From Bradyrhizobium sp. CCGE-LA001 (GTDB lineage: Bacteria; Pseudomonadota; Alphaproteobacteria; Rhizobiales; Xanthobacteraceae), in the NCBI RefSeq assembly GCF_000296215.2, contig NZ_CP013949.1, forward strand, positions 5,697,501-5,761,500: DNA of 64,000 bases, given 5' to 3'. Positions 35,430-44,948 of the stretch are shown here, piece by piece (position 1 is the first letter of the stretch; every line of letters begins with the position of its first letter). Position numbers and translations under genes: made by a program. The notes below the pieces were generated by a model that saw only the letters and a list, made by a program, of their open reading frames with translations, searched no databases and was not told the origin of the DNA.

Positions 35430-37439
35430 ATGCCTGTTGCCGATTTGAAATCTCATTTGGCCGCCGCAATACGGCTGTTTCGCGTTCCGGCCGACAATCC
35501 GGACTTGATGCGCGCGCAGTTTGACGCCTTCTCCAAGCAGGTCCCGCTGCTCTACTTCATCCTCATGAGCAACACGATCGCCGTCGCCTATACCTATGTG
35601 AACGTGGCGCCGGACTGGCTGACGATGATCGTGCCGAGCGTGCTCACCGTGCTCGCGGCTTTGCGCACTTACTGGTGGCTGCGTCAACGCCACCTCGTGC
35701 GCAGCGACGCCGACATCTTGCGCAATCTGCGCGCCACCAACTGGCTGACCCTGCCGATCGGTGCCGGCTTCACCGTCTGGTCCTTCGCGCTCTACCCTTA
35801 CGGCGATCCCTTCGCCAAGAGCCAAGTCGCCTTCTACATGGCGGTCACCGTGATCGGCTGCATCTTCTCGCTGATGCATCTGCGTTCGGCGGCGCTGATC
35901 GTGACGCTGATCGTCGACGTGCCCTATGTGCTGTTCTTCTTCGCCACCGGGGAGCCGACGCTGAAAGCGATCGCCGTCAACAATCTCCTGGTCTCCGGCG
36001 CGATGGTGACGGTGCTGTTCATCTACTACCGCGACTTCGCCGATCTCGTCGCGAGCCGCAAGTCGTTGCTCGCGCAGCAGGCGGCGACGCAGGCGCTCTC
36101 GGACGAGAACTTCCGCCTTGCCAATCTCGACTCCCTCACCGAGCTGCCGAACCGCCGCCGCTTCTTCGCCGAGCTGTCGAGCGCGTTCACCGATGCCGAG
36201 CGCAGGGGCGTTCGCGTCGCGGTCGGAATCATCGATCTCGACGGCTTCAAGCCGATCAATGACAATTACGGCCACACCGTCGGCGATCGTGTCCTGATCG
36301 AGGCCGGCAAACGCATCCGCGAGGTTTGCAAGGGCTTTGGCCCGCAGCGCGTGGAGTTCGCCAGGCTTGGCGGCGACGAGTTCGGCCTCGTTGTGTGCGG
36401 CGATCCCGACGATGCCGATCTGATGCGGCTCGGCGAACGCATTGGCAGTCAGGTCAAATTGCCCTACCAGCTCGACACCGCTCATACCGGGCTGTCCTGC
36501 TCGATTGGTTTCGCGCTGTTCCCGAACTCCGCGGCGACGTCGGAGGCACTCTATGAATGCGCCGACTATGCGCTCTATCACGCCAAGCGCCATCTGCGCG
36601 GCCGCACCGTCATCTTCTCGAGCGAGCTCGAGGCCGAGATCCGCAGCCGCGGCGTCATCGAGAATCTGCTCCGCAGCGCCGACCTCGGCACTGAGATGGA
36701 TCTGGTGTTCCAGCCGATCGTGGACGCTATGAGTGAGCACACCGCCGGCTTCGAGGTCCTCGCGCGCTGGCACAGCTCCCGCCTCGGACTGGTCTCGCCC
36801 GCGGACTTCATTCCGGCCGCCGAGCGCATCGGCCTGATCCGCCCGCTGACGCAGGCGCTGCTGGTTCGCGCGCTCGCGACCGCCAAGACCTGGCCCGATC
36901 ACATCCGCCTGTCGTTCAACCTCTCCGCCCACGACGTCTGCGCGGCGGAGGGAATTCTGCCGCTGATCTCCATCATCGAGAAGAGTGGTTTGCCACCGCA
37001 TCGGATCGATTTCGAGATCACCGAGACCGCGGTCACCTTCGACTTCGTGCGCGCGCAGCAATCGGTCGCGACCCTGAAGGCAATGGGCTGCGGCGTTTCG
37101 CTGGACGATTTCGGCACCGGCTATTCGTCTCTGAGCCATGTGCACCGGCTGCCGCTCGACATGATCAAGATCGACCGCAGCTTCGTTTCCGACATCAACG
37201 ACAATCCCGTGAGCTACAAGATCATCAAGTCGCTCACGGGCCTGTGCGACGACATGGAGATCGCCTGCGTCGTCGAGGGCGTCGAGACGCGCGCGCAGCT
37301 CGACACCCTGCGCCGCCTCGGGTGCGACTTCATCCAAGGTTATCATTTCGCCAAGCCCATGCCTGCCAACGCGATTGGCGCCTATCTGGCGGACGAACGG
37401 CTTCGTCTTGAGGGCGGCGGAGCCAAGGTCGTGGCCTGA
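35430..37439 (+). CDS. Membrane GGDEF-EAL bifunctional cyclic-di-GMP enzyme
   Basis: This 669-residue protein has an N-terminal membrane part (several spans in residues 30-200), then GGDEF (RLGGDEFGLV, residues 314-318) and EAL domains. The EAL motif reads E442-V-L; the other phosphodiesterase residues are present (NLSAHDV, EITETAV, LDDFGTGYSS, KIDRSFV, EGVET, QGYHFAKP), so both synthesis and breakdown of c-di-GMP are possible. The inhibitory RxxD site before GGDEF is absent (RVEF instead). It ends two bases from the convergent liv operon. Confidence 0.9.
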   Translation: MPVADLKSHLAAAIRLFRVPADNPDLMRAQFDAFSKQVPLLYFILMSNTIAVAYTYVNVAPDWLTMIVPSVLTVLAALRTYWWLRQRHLVRSDADILRNLRATNWLTLPIGAGFTVWSFALYPYGDPFAKSQVAFYMAVTVIGCIFSLMHLRSAALIVTLIVDVPYVLFFFATGEPTLKAIAVNNLLVSGAMVTVLFIYYRDFADLVASRKSLLAQQAATQALSDENFRLANLDSLTELPNRRRFFAELSSAFTDAERRGVRVAVGIIDLDGFKPINDNYGHTVGDRVLIEAGKRIREVCKGFGPQRVEFARLGGDEFGLVVCGDPDDADLMRLGERIGSQVKLPYQLDTAHTGLSCSIGFALFPNSAATSEALYECADYALYHAKRHLRGRTVIFSSELEAEIRSRGVIENLLRSADLGTEMDLVFQPIVDAMSEHTAGFEVLARWHSSRLGLVSPADFIPAAERIGLIRPLTQALLVRALATAKTWPDHIRLSFNLSAHDVCAAEGILPLISIIEKSGLPPHRIDFEITETAVTFDFVRAQQSVATLKAMGCGVSLDDFGTGYSSLSHVHRLPLDMIKIDRSFVSDINDNPVSYKIIKSLTGLCDDMEIACVVEGVETRAQLDTLRRLGCDFIQGYHFAKPMPANAIGAYLADERLRLEGGGAKVVA

Positions 37440-37441
37440 CG

Positions 37442-38161
37442 TCAGACCGCGCAGTAACGTTCCTGGATGTCCGTGTCCGCAAGCAGCGCCGCCGCGCTGC
37501 TCTGATGCACCACCTCGCCCTGATCGATGATCACTGCGCGGTCGGCCAGCCGCAGCGCCCATTCGACGTTCTGCTCCACCAGCAGCAACGTCTTGCCCTC
37601 GTCGCGCAAGCGGCGGAACAGAACGCCCATCTCCTCGACCAGCACGGGCATGATGCCCTCGGAGGGCTCATCGAGCAGGATCATCTTGGGCTTCGCGATC
37701 AGCGCCCGCGCGATCGCCAGCATCTGCTGCTCGCCGCCGGAGAGCGTCACGCCTTCCTGGTCGAGGCGCTCCTTCAGACGCGGAAAGGTTTCGGCGATCT
37801 CGTCGATGGCCGCGCGCTCCTCGACGTCGCTGCCCGCGGCGACGAGGCCGAGCCGGAGGTTCTCGCGCACCGACAGGCCGGGAACGATGCGGCGCTCTTC
37901 GGGCACATAGGCGAGGCCAAGGTGGAAGCGCTGATGCGCCCGCAGGGGCAACAGCTCCCTGCCAGCGAAGCGCACGCGGCCCTGAGCTTTCGGCATCAGG
38001 CCCATCACCGCCCGCAAGGTGGTGGTCTTGCCGGCGCCGTTGCGGCCGACGAGCGCGACCACTTCGCCGGCGTTCACGTGCAGTGAGATGCCGTGGAGGA
38101 TATGGCTTGCGCCATACCAGGCATGGAGATCTTCGATGTCGAGCAGCGCGGTCTCAGCCAT
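37442..38161 (-). CDS. livF: Branched-chain-type ABC transporter ATPase LivF
   Basis: This 239-residue ATPase has Walker A GRNGAGKTT, signature LSGGEQQMLAIARAL and Walker B MILLDEP, all intact. The ATG at 38159-38161 overlaps the end of the LivG gene by eight bases. It is the last gene of an eight-gene operon running from 45805 down to 37442. The substrate is set by the binding protein at 40787-42028, not necessarily an amino acid. Confidence 0.9.
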   Translation of the reverse strand: MAETALLDIEDLHAWYGASHILHGISLHVNAGEVVALVGRNGAGKTTTLRAVMGLMPKAQGRVRFAGRELLPLRAHQRFHLGLAYVPEERRIVPGLSVRENLRLGLVAAGSDVEERAAIDEIAETFPRLKERLDQEGVTLSGGEQQMLAIARALIAKPKMILLDEPSEGIMPVLVEEMGVLFRRLRDEGKTLLLVEQNVEWALRLADRAVIIDQGEVVHQSSAAALLADTDIQERYCAV

Positions 38162-38909
38162 AGCCTTCACTCTGTCCCAGGTAGACCCGGCGAACTTCCG
38201 GGTTGCTCCTGATCTCGTCCGGCGCACCGTCGGCAAGGAGGCGGCCGTGGTGCAGCACGACGACGCGCTTCGACAGTCCCAGCACCATCTTCATCTTGTG
38301 CTCCACCAGCAGCACGGTGCGCTTCTCTGCGAGGCGTTCGAGCAGCGCGACCATGTCCTTGGTCTCCTCCGGCCCCATGCCGGCGGTCGGCTCGTCCAGC
38401 AGCAGCAATTCCGGCTCGGATACCAATGCGATCGCGATCTCCAGCGCGCGCTGCTGGCCGTGCGACAGGAATTTTGCCAGTTCGCCGCGCTTGCCGAGCA
38501 ATCCGACCGCGTCCAGCGCCGCATCGGCACTCGCGTTCAGCTCGGTCAGTCGGGTGCGGTTTCGCCAGATGTCGTAGCTCACGGTCAGCGCCTGTGCCGC
38601 GACGCGGACGTTCTCGTGCACGGACAGGTCCGGAAAGATGTTCGTGATCTGGTACGACCGCGAAATGCCCTGATGCACGAAGCGGTGCTGCGGCAGGCCG
38701 TTGAGCTCACGTCCCCTGAAATGCAGCTTGCCCGACGTCGGCGTCAGCGCGCCGGACAGGATGTTGAAGAAAGTGCTCTTGCCGGCGCCGTTCGGCCCGA
38801 TGATCGAGGTCAGCTGGCCGGCCGCGAACGACACGGTGATGCCTTCAAGCGCAGTGAAACCGCCAAATCGTTTGCCGATGCCTTCGGCCCGAAGCAGCTC
38901 GGCGCTCAT
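38154..38909 (-). CDS. livG: Branched-chain-type ABC transporter ATPase LivG
   Basis: This 251-residue ATPase has Walker A GPNGAGKST, the signature LSHGQQRALEIAIAL and Walker B LLLLDEPTAGM. The LivG-type C-terminal extension (VEHKMKMVLGLSKRVVVLHHG) is present. ATG 38909 overlaps the LivM stop by four bases (ATGA). It is part of the same operon as the molybdenum hydroxylase genes upstream. Confidence 0.9.
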   Translation of the reverse strand: MSAELLRAEGIGKRFGGFTALEGITVSFAAGQLTSIIGPNGAGKSTFFNILSGALTPTSGKLHFRGRELNGLPQHRFVHQGISRSYQITNIFPDLSVHENVRVAAQALTVSYDIWRNRTRLTELNASADAALDAVGLLGKRGELAKFLSHGQQRALEIAIALVSEPELLLLDEPTAGMGPEETKDMVALLERLAEKRTVLLVEHKMKMVLGLSKRVVVLHHGRLLADGAPDEIRSNPEVRRVYLGQSEGYG

Positions 38910-39904
38910 GGCCGCGCCTTTCCGAAGCCAAGGGCATCCAGCAGCGTCCCCCAGATACCCTTGGGCAGGAACAGCACGAACAGGACGAAGATCGCGCCGA
39001 CGAAGATCTGCCAATGCGGCGTCCAGAGCGAGATGACGTCCTCCAGGATCAGGAAGCTGGCAGCACCGACGAACGGTCCGAAAAAGCTGCGGGCGCCGCC
39101 GAGCAGCACCATCATCACGATCATGCCCGAGGTCTGGTAGTGCAGGATGTCGAGCGGCACGATCGATAGATGCAGCGCCAGCATGCAGCCGCCGAGCGAT
39201 GAGATCGCGCCCGACAGCATGAACACGACCAGCTTGCTGCGTTCGACGTCATAGCCGCAGGCCCGCGCCCGCTGCTCGTTCTCGCGGATCGCCTCGATGA
39301 CGGCGCCGAATGGAGAGTTCAGGATGCGCGACTGGAACCACATCGCCAATGCCGCAAAGACCATCAGCACGTAGTACTTGTTGACAGGATCGAGGAAGTT
39401 GACCTGAAGGCCGAACAGGCTGATGCGGTCGACGGTGAAGCCGCGCAGTCCGTTCTCGCCACCGGTGAAGGAGGCCGCCTGGAGCGCGACATAGTAGACG
39501 AGTTGCGCCAAAGCGAGCGTCACCATGGAGAAGTAGATGCCACGGGTGCGCGTCGAGACGATGCCGATCAGGGCTGCCAGGCAGGTGCTGAGCAGCACCG
39601 CAATCGCCACCGCCGCAAACCAGGGCACGCCATATCGGCCGATCGCGATCCCCGTAAAATAGGCGCCCGCACCGAAGAACGCGGCCTGGCCAAACGACAA
39701 CAGCCCGGTGTAGCCGAACAGCAGATTGTAGCCCATCACCACGACGCCGTAGATCAGGACGTTGACCGCCAGCGCCTTGGACGGCAGCAGCCAGGGCAAT
39801 ATGGCGAGCACCGCAATCGAGAGCAGCACGCGGTGGTCGAGAATACGGTCAAATCCGCCCGGTGCAGATTTGGCGAGAGTTTGGCCGCCCGGTGATGACG
39901 TCAT
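38906..39904 (-). CDS. livM: Branched-chain-type ABC transporter permease LivM
   Basis: This 332-residue inner-membrane permease has about nine or ten hydrophobic segments and the LivM-type motif GYNLLFGYTGLLSFGQAAFFGAGAY near residue 60. The coupling region is in AIRENEQRARACGYDV. ATG 39904 overlaps the LivH stop by four bases. It works as a pair with LivH. Confidence 0.9.
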   Translation of the reverse strand: MTSSPGGQTLAKSAPGGFDRILDHRVLLSIAVLAILPWLLPSKALAVNVLIYGVVVMGYNLLFGYTGLLSFGQAAFFGAGAYFTGIAIGRYGVPWFAAVAIAVLLSTCLAALIGIVSTRTRGIYFSMVTLALAQLVYYVALQAASFTGGENGLRGFTVDRISLFGLQVNFLDPVNKYYVLMVFAALAMWFQSRILNSPFGAVIEAIRENEQRARACGYDVERSKLVVFMLSGAISSLGGCMLALHLSIVPLDILHYQTSGMIVMMVLLGGARSFFGPFVGAASFLILEDVISLWTPHWQIFVGAIFVLFVLFLPKGIWGTLLDALGFGKARP

Positions 39905-40776
39905 GCCGTCCTCCCTCTGACGCCGAACAGACCCTGCGGGCGGATCAGCAGCACCACCGCCATCAGCGCGAACATGACGATGGTCGCCATCTCCGGCGCG
40001 AACAGCGCCACCAGGCTGATGGAAATGCCGACCATGAGCCCGGCCACGACCGCACCGACGATCGAGCCGAGGCCGCCGATCACGGTTACGACGAACGCTT
40101 CCGCCAGCACCAGGGACCCCATCTCGGGATTTACGCTACGCATCGGCCCCGCGAGCACGCCGCCAAGCGCAGCCAGCCCAACGCCGAGCCCGAAGATCGC
40201 GAGCCACACCCGGCCGATGTCGACGCCGAGCACCTGCATGATGGTGGGGTCGCGCGCACCGGCCCGCACGATCAAGCCGACGCGGGTCTTCTCCAACGTC
40301 AGCCAGAGCGCAAGCAACACTACTGCGACCAGCACGATGACGAACAGGCGGTAGCGCGGAAAAAAGCCGATACCGAGATCGAGCACGCCGATCAGTTGCG
40401 GCGGGGTCGGAAATGGGATGCCGTCGCTGCCGAACACGATGCGCACGCCCTCGACCAGGATGTAGCTGAGGCCGAAGGTGAGCAGCAGCGGATCGTCGAT
40501 CGAGCGTCCATAGAGCCTGCGGATCAGGACGAACTCGATCAGCATGCCGAAGGCGCCGATCAGGATGGGAGCCAGTAGCAGCCCCCACCAGAAGCTCCCC
40601 GTGAGCGATGCCAGATAGAGGCCCGCATAGGCTCCGATCATGAACAGCGCGCCATGGGCGAAATTCACCACCCCGAGCATGCCGAACACGATCGTCAGGC
40701 CAAGCGCAGTGATCACCAGGACCGCCCCAAGGGCGATCCCGGAGAGAAGCTGCATGATGATCAGCGACAGATCCAT
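39901..40776 (-). CDS. livH: Branched-chain-type ABC transporter permease LivH
   Basis: This 291-residue inner-membrane permease has the LivH-type motif VNFAHGALFMIGAYAG and the coupling region (KTRVGLIVRAGARDPTIMQVLG). The start at 40776 has only a weak ribosome site, and the gene follows the binding-protein gene by 10 bases. It is the first membrane gene of the Liv set. Confidence 0.9.
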   Translation of the reverse strand: MDLSLIIMQLLSGIALGAVLVITALGLTIVFGMLGVVNFAHGALFMIGAYAGLYLASLTGSFWWGLLLAPILIGAFGMLIEFVLIRRLYGRSIDDPLLLTFGLSYILVEGVRIVFGSDGIPFPTPPQLIGVLDLGIGFFPRYRLFVIVLVAVVLLALWLTLEKTRVGLIVRAGARDPTIMQVLGVDIGRVWLAIFGLGVGLAALGGVLAGPMRSVNPEMGSLVLAEAFVVTVIGGLGSIVGAVVAGLMVGISISLVALFAPEMATIVMFALMAVVLLIRPQGLFGVRGRTA

Positions 40777-40786
40777 CGTCTCAGTC

Positions 40787-42028
40787 TTAAGTGGCGTGGC
40801 CGAGTTCGCTGCAGGTCCGCAGCATGCCATCGGAACCGGCGTCGTTGGCGAGGATCGCGAACAGATCGTTGTCGCCAGCCATGGCCGATTTCTTCTTGGA
40901 CTCCAGCACCAGCACCGACTGCACCGACTGGTGGTCGCATTTGCGGTAATGCTGCGGACCCTTGGTCAGATCATATTGCAGCTTCTCCAGGGCATCGATG
41001 ACCTTGTCCGTATCGGTACCGCCCGCGGCCTGCATGGCCGCAAGCAGCGATCCGACGCCGGAATAGCCGTAGGCGCCGTAGTCGGTCGGGATCGCGCCGC
41101 CATTGGCGGCCTTGAACGCCGTGTTGAAGGCGGCTGCTGATTTGCTCTGCGTCTCCAGGCCCCAATAATAGTTGGCGCCGCCGACCACGCCCTCGAATAC
41201 GTCGGGACCGACCGCGAGCCGCTGGTTGTGGAGGATGACGGGCACGACGATCTTCATCTGCTGCTTGATGCCGAAATCCACGGCCTGCTTGATCGCATTG
41301 GCCTGGTCGCGGCCGAAATTGGAGATGCAGAGCACATCCGGGCGCATCGACATCAGGCGCGGCATGAAGGTGGAATAATCAGCGGCGCCGAACGGATGCA
41401 GGATCTCGCCGACACTCTCCGCGCCGATCGCCGTCTGCGCGCGCTTGAAGCCGCGCAGCATCTCATGGCCGTAGGCATAATCGGCGACGAGATGGGCGAC
41501 CTTCATCCCCTTCTTCAGGGTCTGCCGCGCCACCGCGGCAGTGGTCATGTGCGGGTTCAGAGCCTCGTGGAAGGTGTATTTGCTGAAATCCTTGGCCTCG
41601 TTGATGGTATCGGACTGGCTGATGGAAACGTAGATCACGCCGCGGGCGCGGGTGACCTCGTTGACCGCGAGCTGCACCGCGCTGGAGAGCGCGCCGACCA
41701 CGGCGTGAACCTTGTCCTTTTCGATCAGCTCCAGGGTGCGGGTCGCGGCCTCGCCGGCATTGAGCTTGTCGTCGCGCACCAGCAGCTCGACCTTGCGGCC
41801 GCCGATGCCACCCTTGTCGTTGACGAGCTTGACGGCGAGCTCGGCACACTTGACCTGGTCGCGCGCTTCCGCCGCGAACGGGCCTGTCAGCGGCGTCGGA
41901 AAGCCTATACGGATCGTCTCGTCCGCGGCACGGCCGAGCCGGGGCATGGCGAGCAATGCTGCGCTGGCCGAGAGGCCGGCGAGCGCGGTGCGGCGGGATA
42001 TCCGCAGGGTCGAACCGGATTTAGGCAT
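40787..42028 (-). CDS. Liv-type periplasmic substrate-binding protein
   Basis: This 413-residue secreted protein has a twin-arginine-like signal (ISRRTALAGLSASAALLAM) and a type 1 periplasmic-binding fold (IRIGFPTPLTGPFA, KVELLVRDDKLNAGEAATRTLELIE). TTGGAGGAAAT precedes the ATG at 42028. The gene sits directly after the molybdenum hydroxylase large subunit, 23 bases on. In this family ligands include aromatic acids, amides and urea as well as amino acids; the enzyme neighbours suggest an aromatic or heterocyclic compound. Confidence 0.88.
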   Translation of the reverse strand: MPKSGSTLRISRRTALAGLSASAALLAMPRLGRAADETIRIGFPTPLTGPFAAEARDQVKCAELAVKLVNDKGGIGGRKVELLVRDDKLNAGEAATRTLELIEKDKVHAVVGALSSAVQLAVNEVTRARGVIYVSISQSDTINEAKDFSKYTFHEALNPHMTTAAVARQTLKKGMKVAHLVADYAYGHEMLRGFKRAQTAIGAESVGEILHPFGAADYSTFMPRLMSMRPDVLCISNFGRDQANAIKQAVDFGIKQQMKIVVPVILHNQRLAVGPDVFEGVVGGANYYWGLETQSKSAAAFNTAFKAANGGAIPTDYGAYGYSGVGSLLAAMQAAGGTDTDKVIDALEKLQYDLTKGPQHYRKCDHQSVQSVLVLESKKKSAMAGDNDLFAILANDAGSDGMLRTCSELGHAT

Positions 42029-42051
42029 GATTTCCTCCAACTGTCTTTTTT

Positions 42052-44427
42052 CTAGAATCGTTTCAGGGCTTTCAGGACTCTTGCGGGCGTAATCGGGACG
42101 GCGTTGATCGTCGCGCCGAACGGCGCAAGCGCATCGTTGACGGCGTTGAGCACGCAGGCGGAGGCCGCCGCCGTGCCGGCCTCGCCAACCCCCTTGGCGC
42201 CGAGCTCGGTGTCGGCAGTCGGGGTCTCGACATGGGCGATGACGATGTCGGGCATCTCCATCGGCATCGGCACGAGATAGTCGGCAAGCGAGCCGTTCAT
42301 GAGCTGCCCGGTCTCGCTGTAGCGGCACTCCTCGAACAGCGCCGCGCCCAGCCCCTGCACGATGCCGCCGCGGAGCTGCTCGTCCACCAGCATCGGATTG
42401 ATGACGCGGCCGCAATCCTCGACGATGAAATGTTTGAGGAGCTTGACGAAGCCGGTCTCGACGTCGACTTCGAGCGAGCAGCCCTGGATGCCGTTGGTGA
42501 AGGCGAAGGGATAGCCCTGCGGCGCAAAATGGTGGCTGACGGTGAGCTGCGCCTGCGTGCCGGGCGGCAACGTGTCGGAGCGGAAATAGGCGATGCGCGC
42601 GATCTCCGCGATCGGCAGCCGCTGGTTCCGCGTGCCGGCGTCGACCACTTCACCATCGATGATGTCGAGCGCCGACGGCTGCTCCTGAAGGATCAGCGCG
42701 GCGATCTCCAGAATGTTGCGCTTGAGCGCACGCGCGGCCTGCAGCGCGGTCTCGCCGCCGATGCCGGCCCCACGGCAGGCCCAGGTGGCGCCGCCATGCG
42801 GCGTCACCTCGGTGTCGCCGGTGATGACCTTGACGTGCTCCTGCGCAAGGCCGAGCTGGTCGGCCACGATCTGGCTGATGATCGCCTCGGTGCCCTGCCC
42901 CTGCTCGGTCACCGAGATCAGGCAGCGCACCTCGCCCGACGGCGTCAGGCTGAGGATCGCCCCATCCTGCGACGAAATACGCGCGCCGCCCACGCCGTAG
43001 AACGCAGGACTTGGATTGGTGATCTCGACAAAGGTGGCAATGCCGATGCCGCGGTAGACGCTGCGCTTGCGCAAGTCCGCCTGCTCGACACGCAGCGCGC
43101 CATAGTTCATCAGCTCGTGCAGACGCTTGAGGCAGGCCTGGTGCGACAAGGCCTCGAAACGATAGCCGGTCGGTGAGGTCTGCGGATAGGCATCGTCCGC
43201 GATCACGTTCTGCGCGCGGATGGCAAAGGGATCGAGGCCGAGCTTCGCGGCCGCCAAGTCGACGAGGCGCTCGGTGACCGCGCAGGCGATCGGATGGCCG
43301 ACGGCACGGTACTGGCTGGTCTGCACCTTGTTCTGGAAGATCACCTCCAGCGTGGCGCGATAATTCTTGAAGCGATAGGGCGCACCGATCAGGCGGATCA
43401 CCTGGTTGCCCTCGACAACGCTGGTGCGCGGATAGGTCGAGAATGCGCCGATCGAGGTTAGGTCCAGCACGTCCATTGCCAGGATCTCGCCCCTGGAATC
43501 CAGCGCCATCCGGGCGCGGACGCGGTGGTCGCGGGCGTGAATGTCCGACACGAAGGACTCGATGCGGTCGGCAACGTATTTGACCGGACGGCCGAGCAGG
43601 ATCGAAAGGCCGACCACCGCCATGTCTTCGTGATAGACATGCAGCTTCATCCCGAAGGAGCCGCCAATGTCGGTCGCGATCACGCGAACACGGGCCTCGG
43701 CAATACCGTAATGGCGCGAATAGAGATCCTGGAACTGGTAGGGCGTCTGCGTCGCGTGATGCACGGTGAGCATGCCGGCCGCCGGATCGTAATCCGCGAC
43801 GATGGCGCGCGGCTCCAGCGTCACCGCAGTGTGGCGACCAAAGGAGAACTCCTCCTCCACGACGTGGGCGGCGTTTGCAAATGCGTCGTCGACGGTGCCG
43901 TTGTCGAGCTGGCTGCGGAAGCAGGTGTTATTGGCGCTGCCGGGATTGACCAGCGGGCCGCCGGCCTCACGCGCGCTGTCGATATCGACGACCACAGGAA
44001 GGTCCTCGTAGTCGACCTCGATCAGCTCCAGCGCATCCTCGGCAATCGCGCGGCTCTCGGCGACGACCGCGACCACGGCCTGACCCGCCCAGACCACGCG
44101 ATCCAATGGCAACGGCAGTTGCGGTGCCGAGGTCATGCCCTTGAAATGGTCGAGCGTGCCGATCCAAGGTGTACAGATCTTGGCAAGGTCTCCACCCGTC
44201 GCGACGAGATGCACGCCTTCGAGCGTGCGCGCCTCGTCAGTATTGATCGCGACGATCCTAGCATGCGCATGCGGGCTGCGCAGGAACGCAGCATGGAGCA
44301 TGCGCGGCAGGCGGAGATCGCTGACATAGCGCCCGCGCCCGGCGAGCAGGCGCTTTGCGTTCGGCCGCGGCACAGAGCGGCCGATATAGGAGTTCGGGCG
44401 ATCCAGGGAGGTCAGCGGTGCGCTCAT
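42052..44427 (-). CDS. Molybdenum hydroxylase large subunit (xanthine dehydrogenase family, CoxL-like)
   Basis: This 791-residue cytosolic subunit of a three-part molybdenum hydroxylase has the molybdopterin segment GGSFGMKLHVYHEDM and the catalytic Glu in AKGVGEAGTAAA near the C-terminus. The active-site loop reads SQYRAVGHPIA, not the VAYRCSFR of true carbon monoxide dehydrogenase, so CO is unlikely to be the substrate. It overlaps the 2Fe-2S gene by ATGA. It is expected to hydroxylate an aromatic or N-heterocyclic compound. Confidence 0.9.
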   Translation of the reverse strand: MSAPLTSLDRPNSYIGRSVPRPNAKRLLAGRGRYVSDLRLPRMLHAAFLRSPHAHARIVAINTDEARTLEGVHLVATGGDLAKICTPWIGTLDHFKGMTSAPQLPLPLDRVVWAGQAVVAVVAESRAIAEDALELIEVDYEDLPVVVDIDSAREAGGPLVNPGSANNTCFRSQLDNGTVDDAFANAAHVVEEEFSFGRHTAVTLEPRAIVADYDPAAGMLTVHHATQTPYQFQDLYSRHYGIAEARVRVIATDIGGSFGMKLHVYHEDMAVVGLSILLGRPVKYVADRIESFVSDIHARDHRVRARMALDSRGEILAMDVLDLTSIGAFSTYPRTSVVEGNQVIRLIGAPYRFKNYRATLEVIFQNKVQTSQYRAVGHPIACAVTERLVDLAAAKLGLDPFAIRAQNVIADDAYPQTSPTGYRFEALSHQACLKRLHELMNYGALRVEQADLRKRSVYRGIGIATFVEITNPSPAFYGVGGARISSQDGAILSLTPSGEVRCLISVTEQGQGTEAIISQIVADQLGLAQEHVKVITGDTEVTPHGGATWACRGAGIGGETALQAARALKRNILEIAALILQEQPSALDIIDGEVVDAGTRNQRLPIAEIARIAYFRSDTLPPGTQAQLTVSHHFAPQGYPFAFTNGIQGCSLEVDVETGFVKLLKHFIVEDCGRVINPMLVDEQLRGGIVQGLGAALFEECRYSETGQLMNGSLADYLVPMPMEMPDIVIAHVETPTADTELGAKGVGEAGTAAASACVLNAVNDALAPFGATINAVPITPARVLKALKRF

Positions 44428-44948
44428 GTCGCGCCTCCGTTCTCACTGCGCGCTTTGGCGACGGTGTCGATCGCATCGATGATCGCTTCATAGCCGGTAC
44501 AGCGGCAATAATTGCCCGACAGCGCGTCGCGGATTTCTTCGCGGCTCGGCTGTGCCACCCGCGAAAGCAGTTCATGGGCGTTGACGAGCATGCCCGGCGT
44601 GCAGAAGCCGCATTGTAGCGCATTGCGACGGTGGAATTCGGCCTGGAGCTCGGCGAGCACACCGCTCTCGGTGAGGCCTTCGATCGTGTTGACGGTCGCG
44701 CCGTCGGCCTGCACCGCGAAGACCAGGCAGGAATGTACGGCGCGGCCATCGAGCTGCACCAGGCAGGCTCCGCAGGCGCCCATTTCGCAGCCGGCGTGCG
44801 TGCCGGTCAGCTCGAGCGTGTCGCGCAGGCAATCGACCAGCGTGTGACGCGGCGCGACCTCGCAGACAACCTTGCGGCCATTGACGACAAGGCGAATCCG
44901 GACGGTCTCGTCCACCTCGTCCAGCAGGCTGTCCTCGAAGCCGCTCAT
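44424..44948 (-). CDS. Molybdenum hydroxylase (2Fe-2S) small subunit (CoxS-like)
   Basis: This 174-residue subunit has an N-terminal plant-type iron-sulfur site (GTHAGCEMGACGACLVQLDG...SC) and a second site (CGFCTPGML...NYCRCTGYEAI), the two-cluster pattern of CoxS proteins. It overlaps its large-subunit partner by four bases and follows the FAD subunit by the same kind of overlap. Confidence 0.92.
   Translation of the reverse strand: MSGFEDSLLDEVDETVRIRLVVNGRKVVCEVAPRHTLVDCLRDTLELTGTHAGCEMGACGACLVQLDGRAVHSCLVFAVQADGATVNTIEGLTESGVLAELQAEFHRRNALQCGFCTPGMLVNAHELLSRVAQPSREEIRDALSGNYCRCTGYEAIIDAIDTVAKARSENGGAT

Noticed and set aside
42052..44427. Carbon monoxide dehydrogenase large subunit
   Set aside because: The CO-type active-site loop VAYRCSFR is absent; SQYRAVGHP indicates another substrate.
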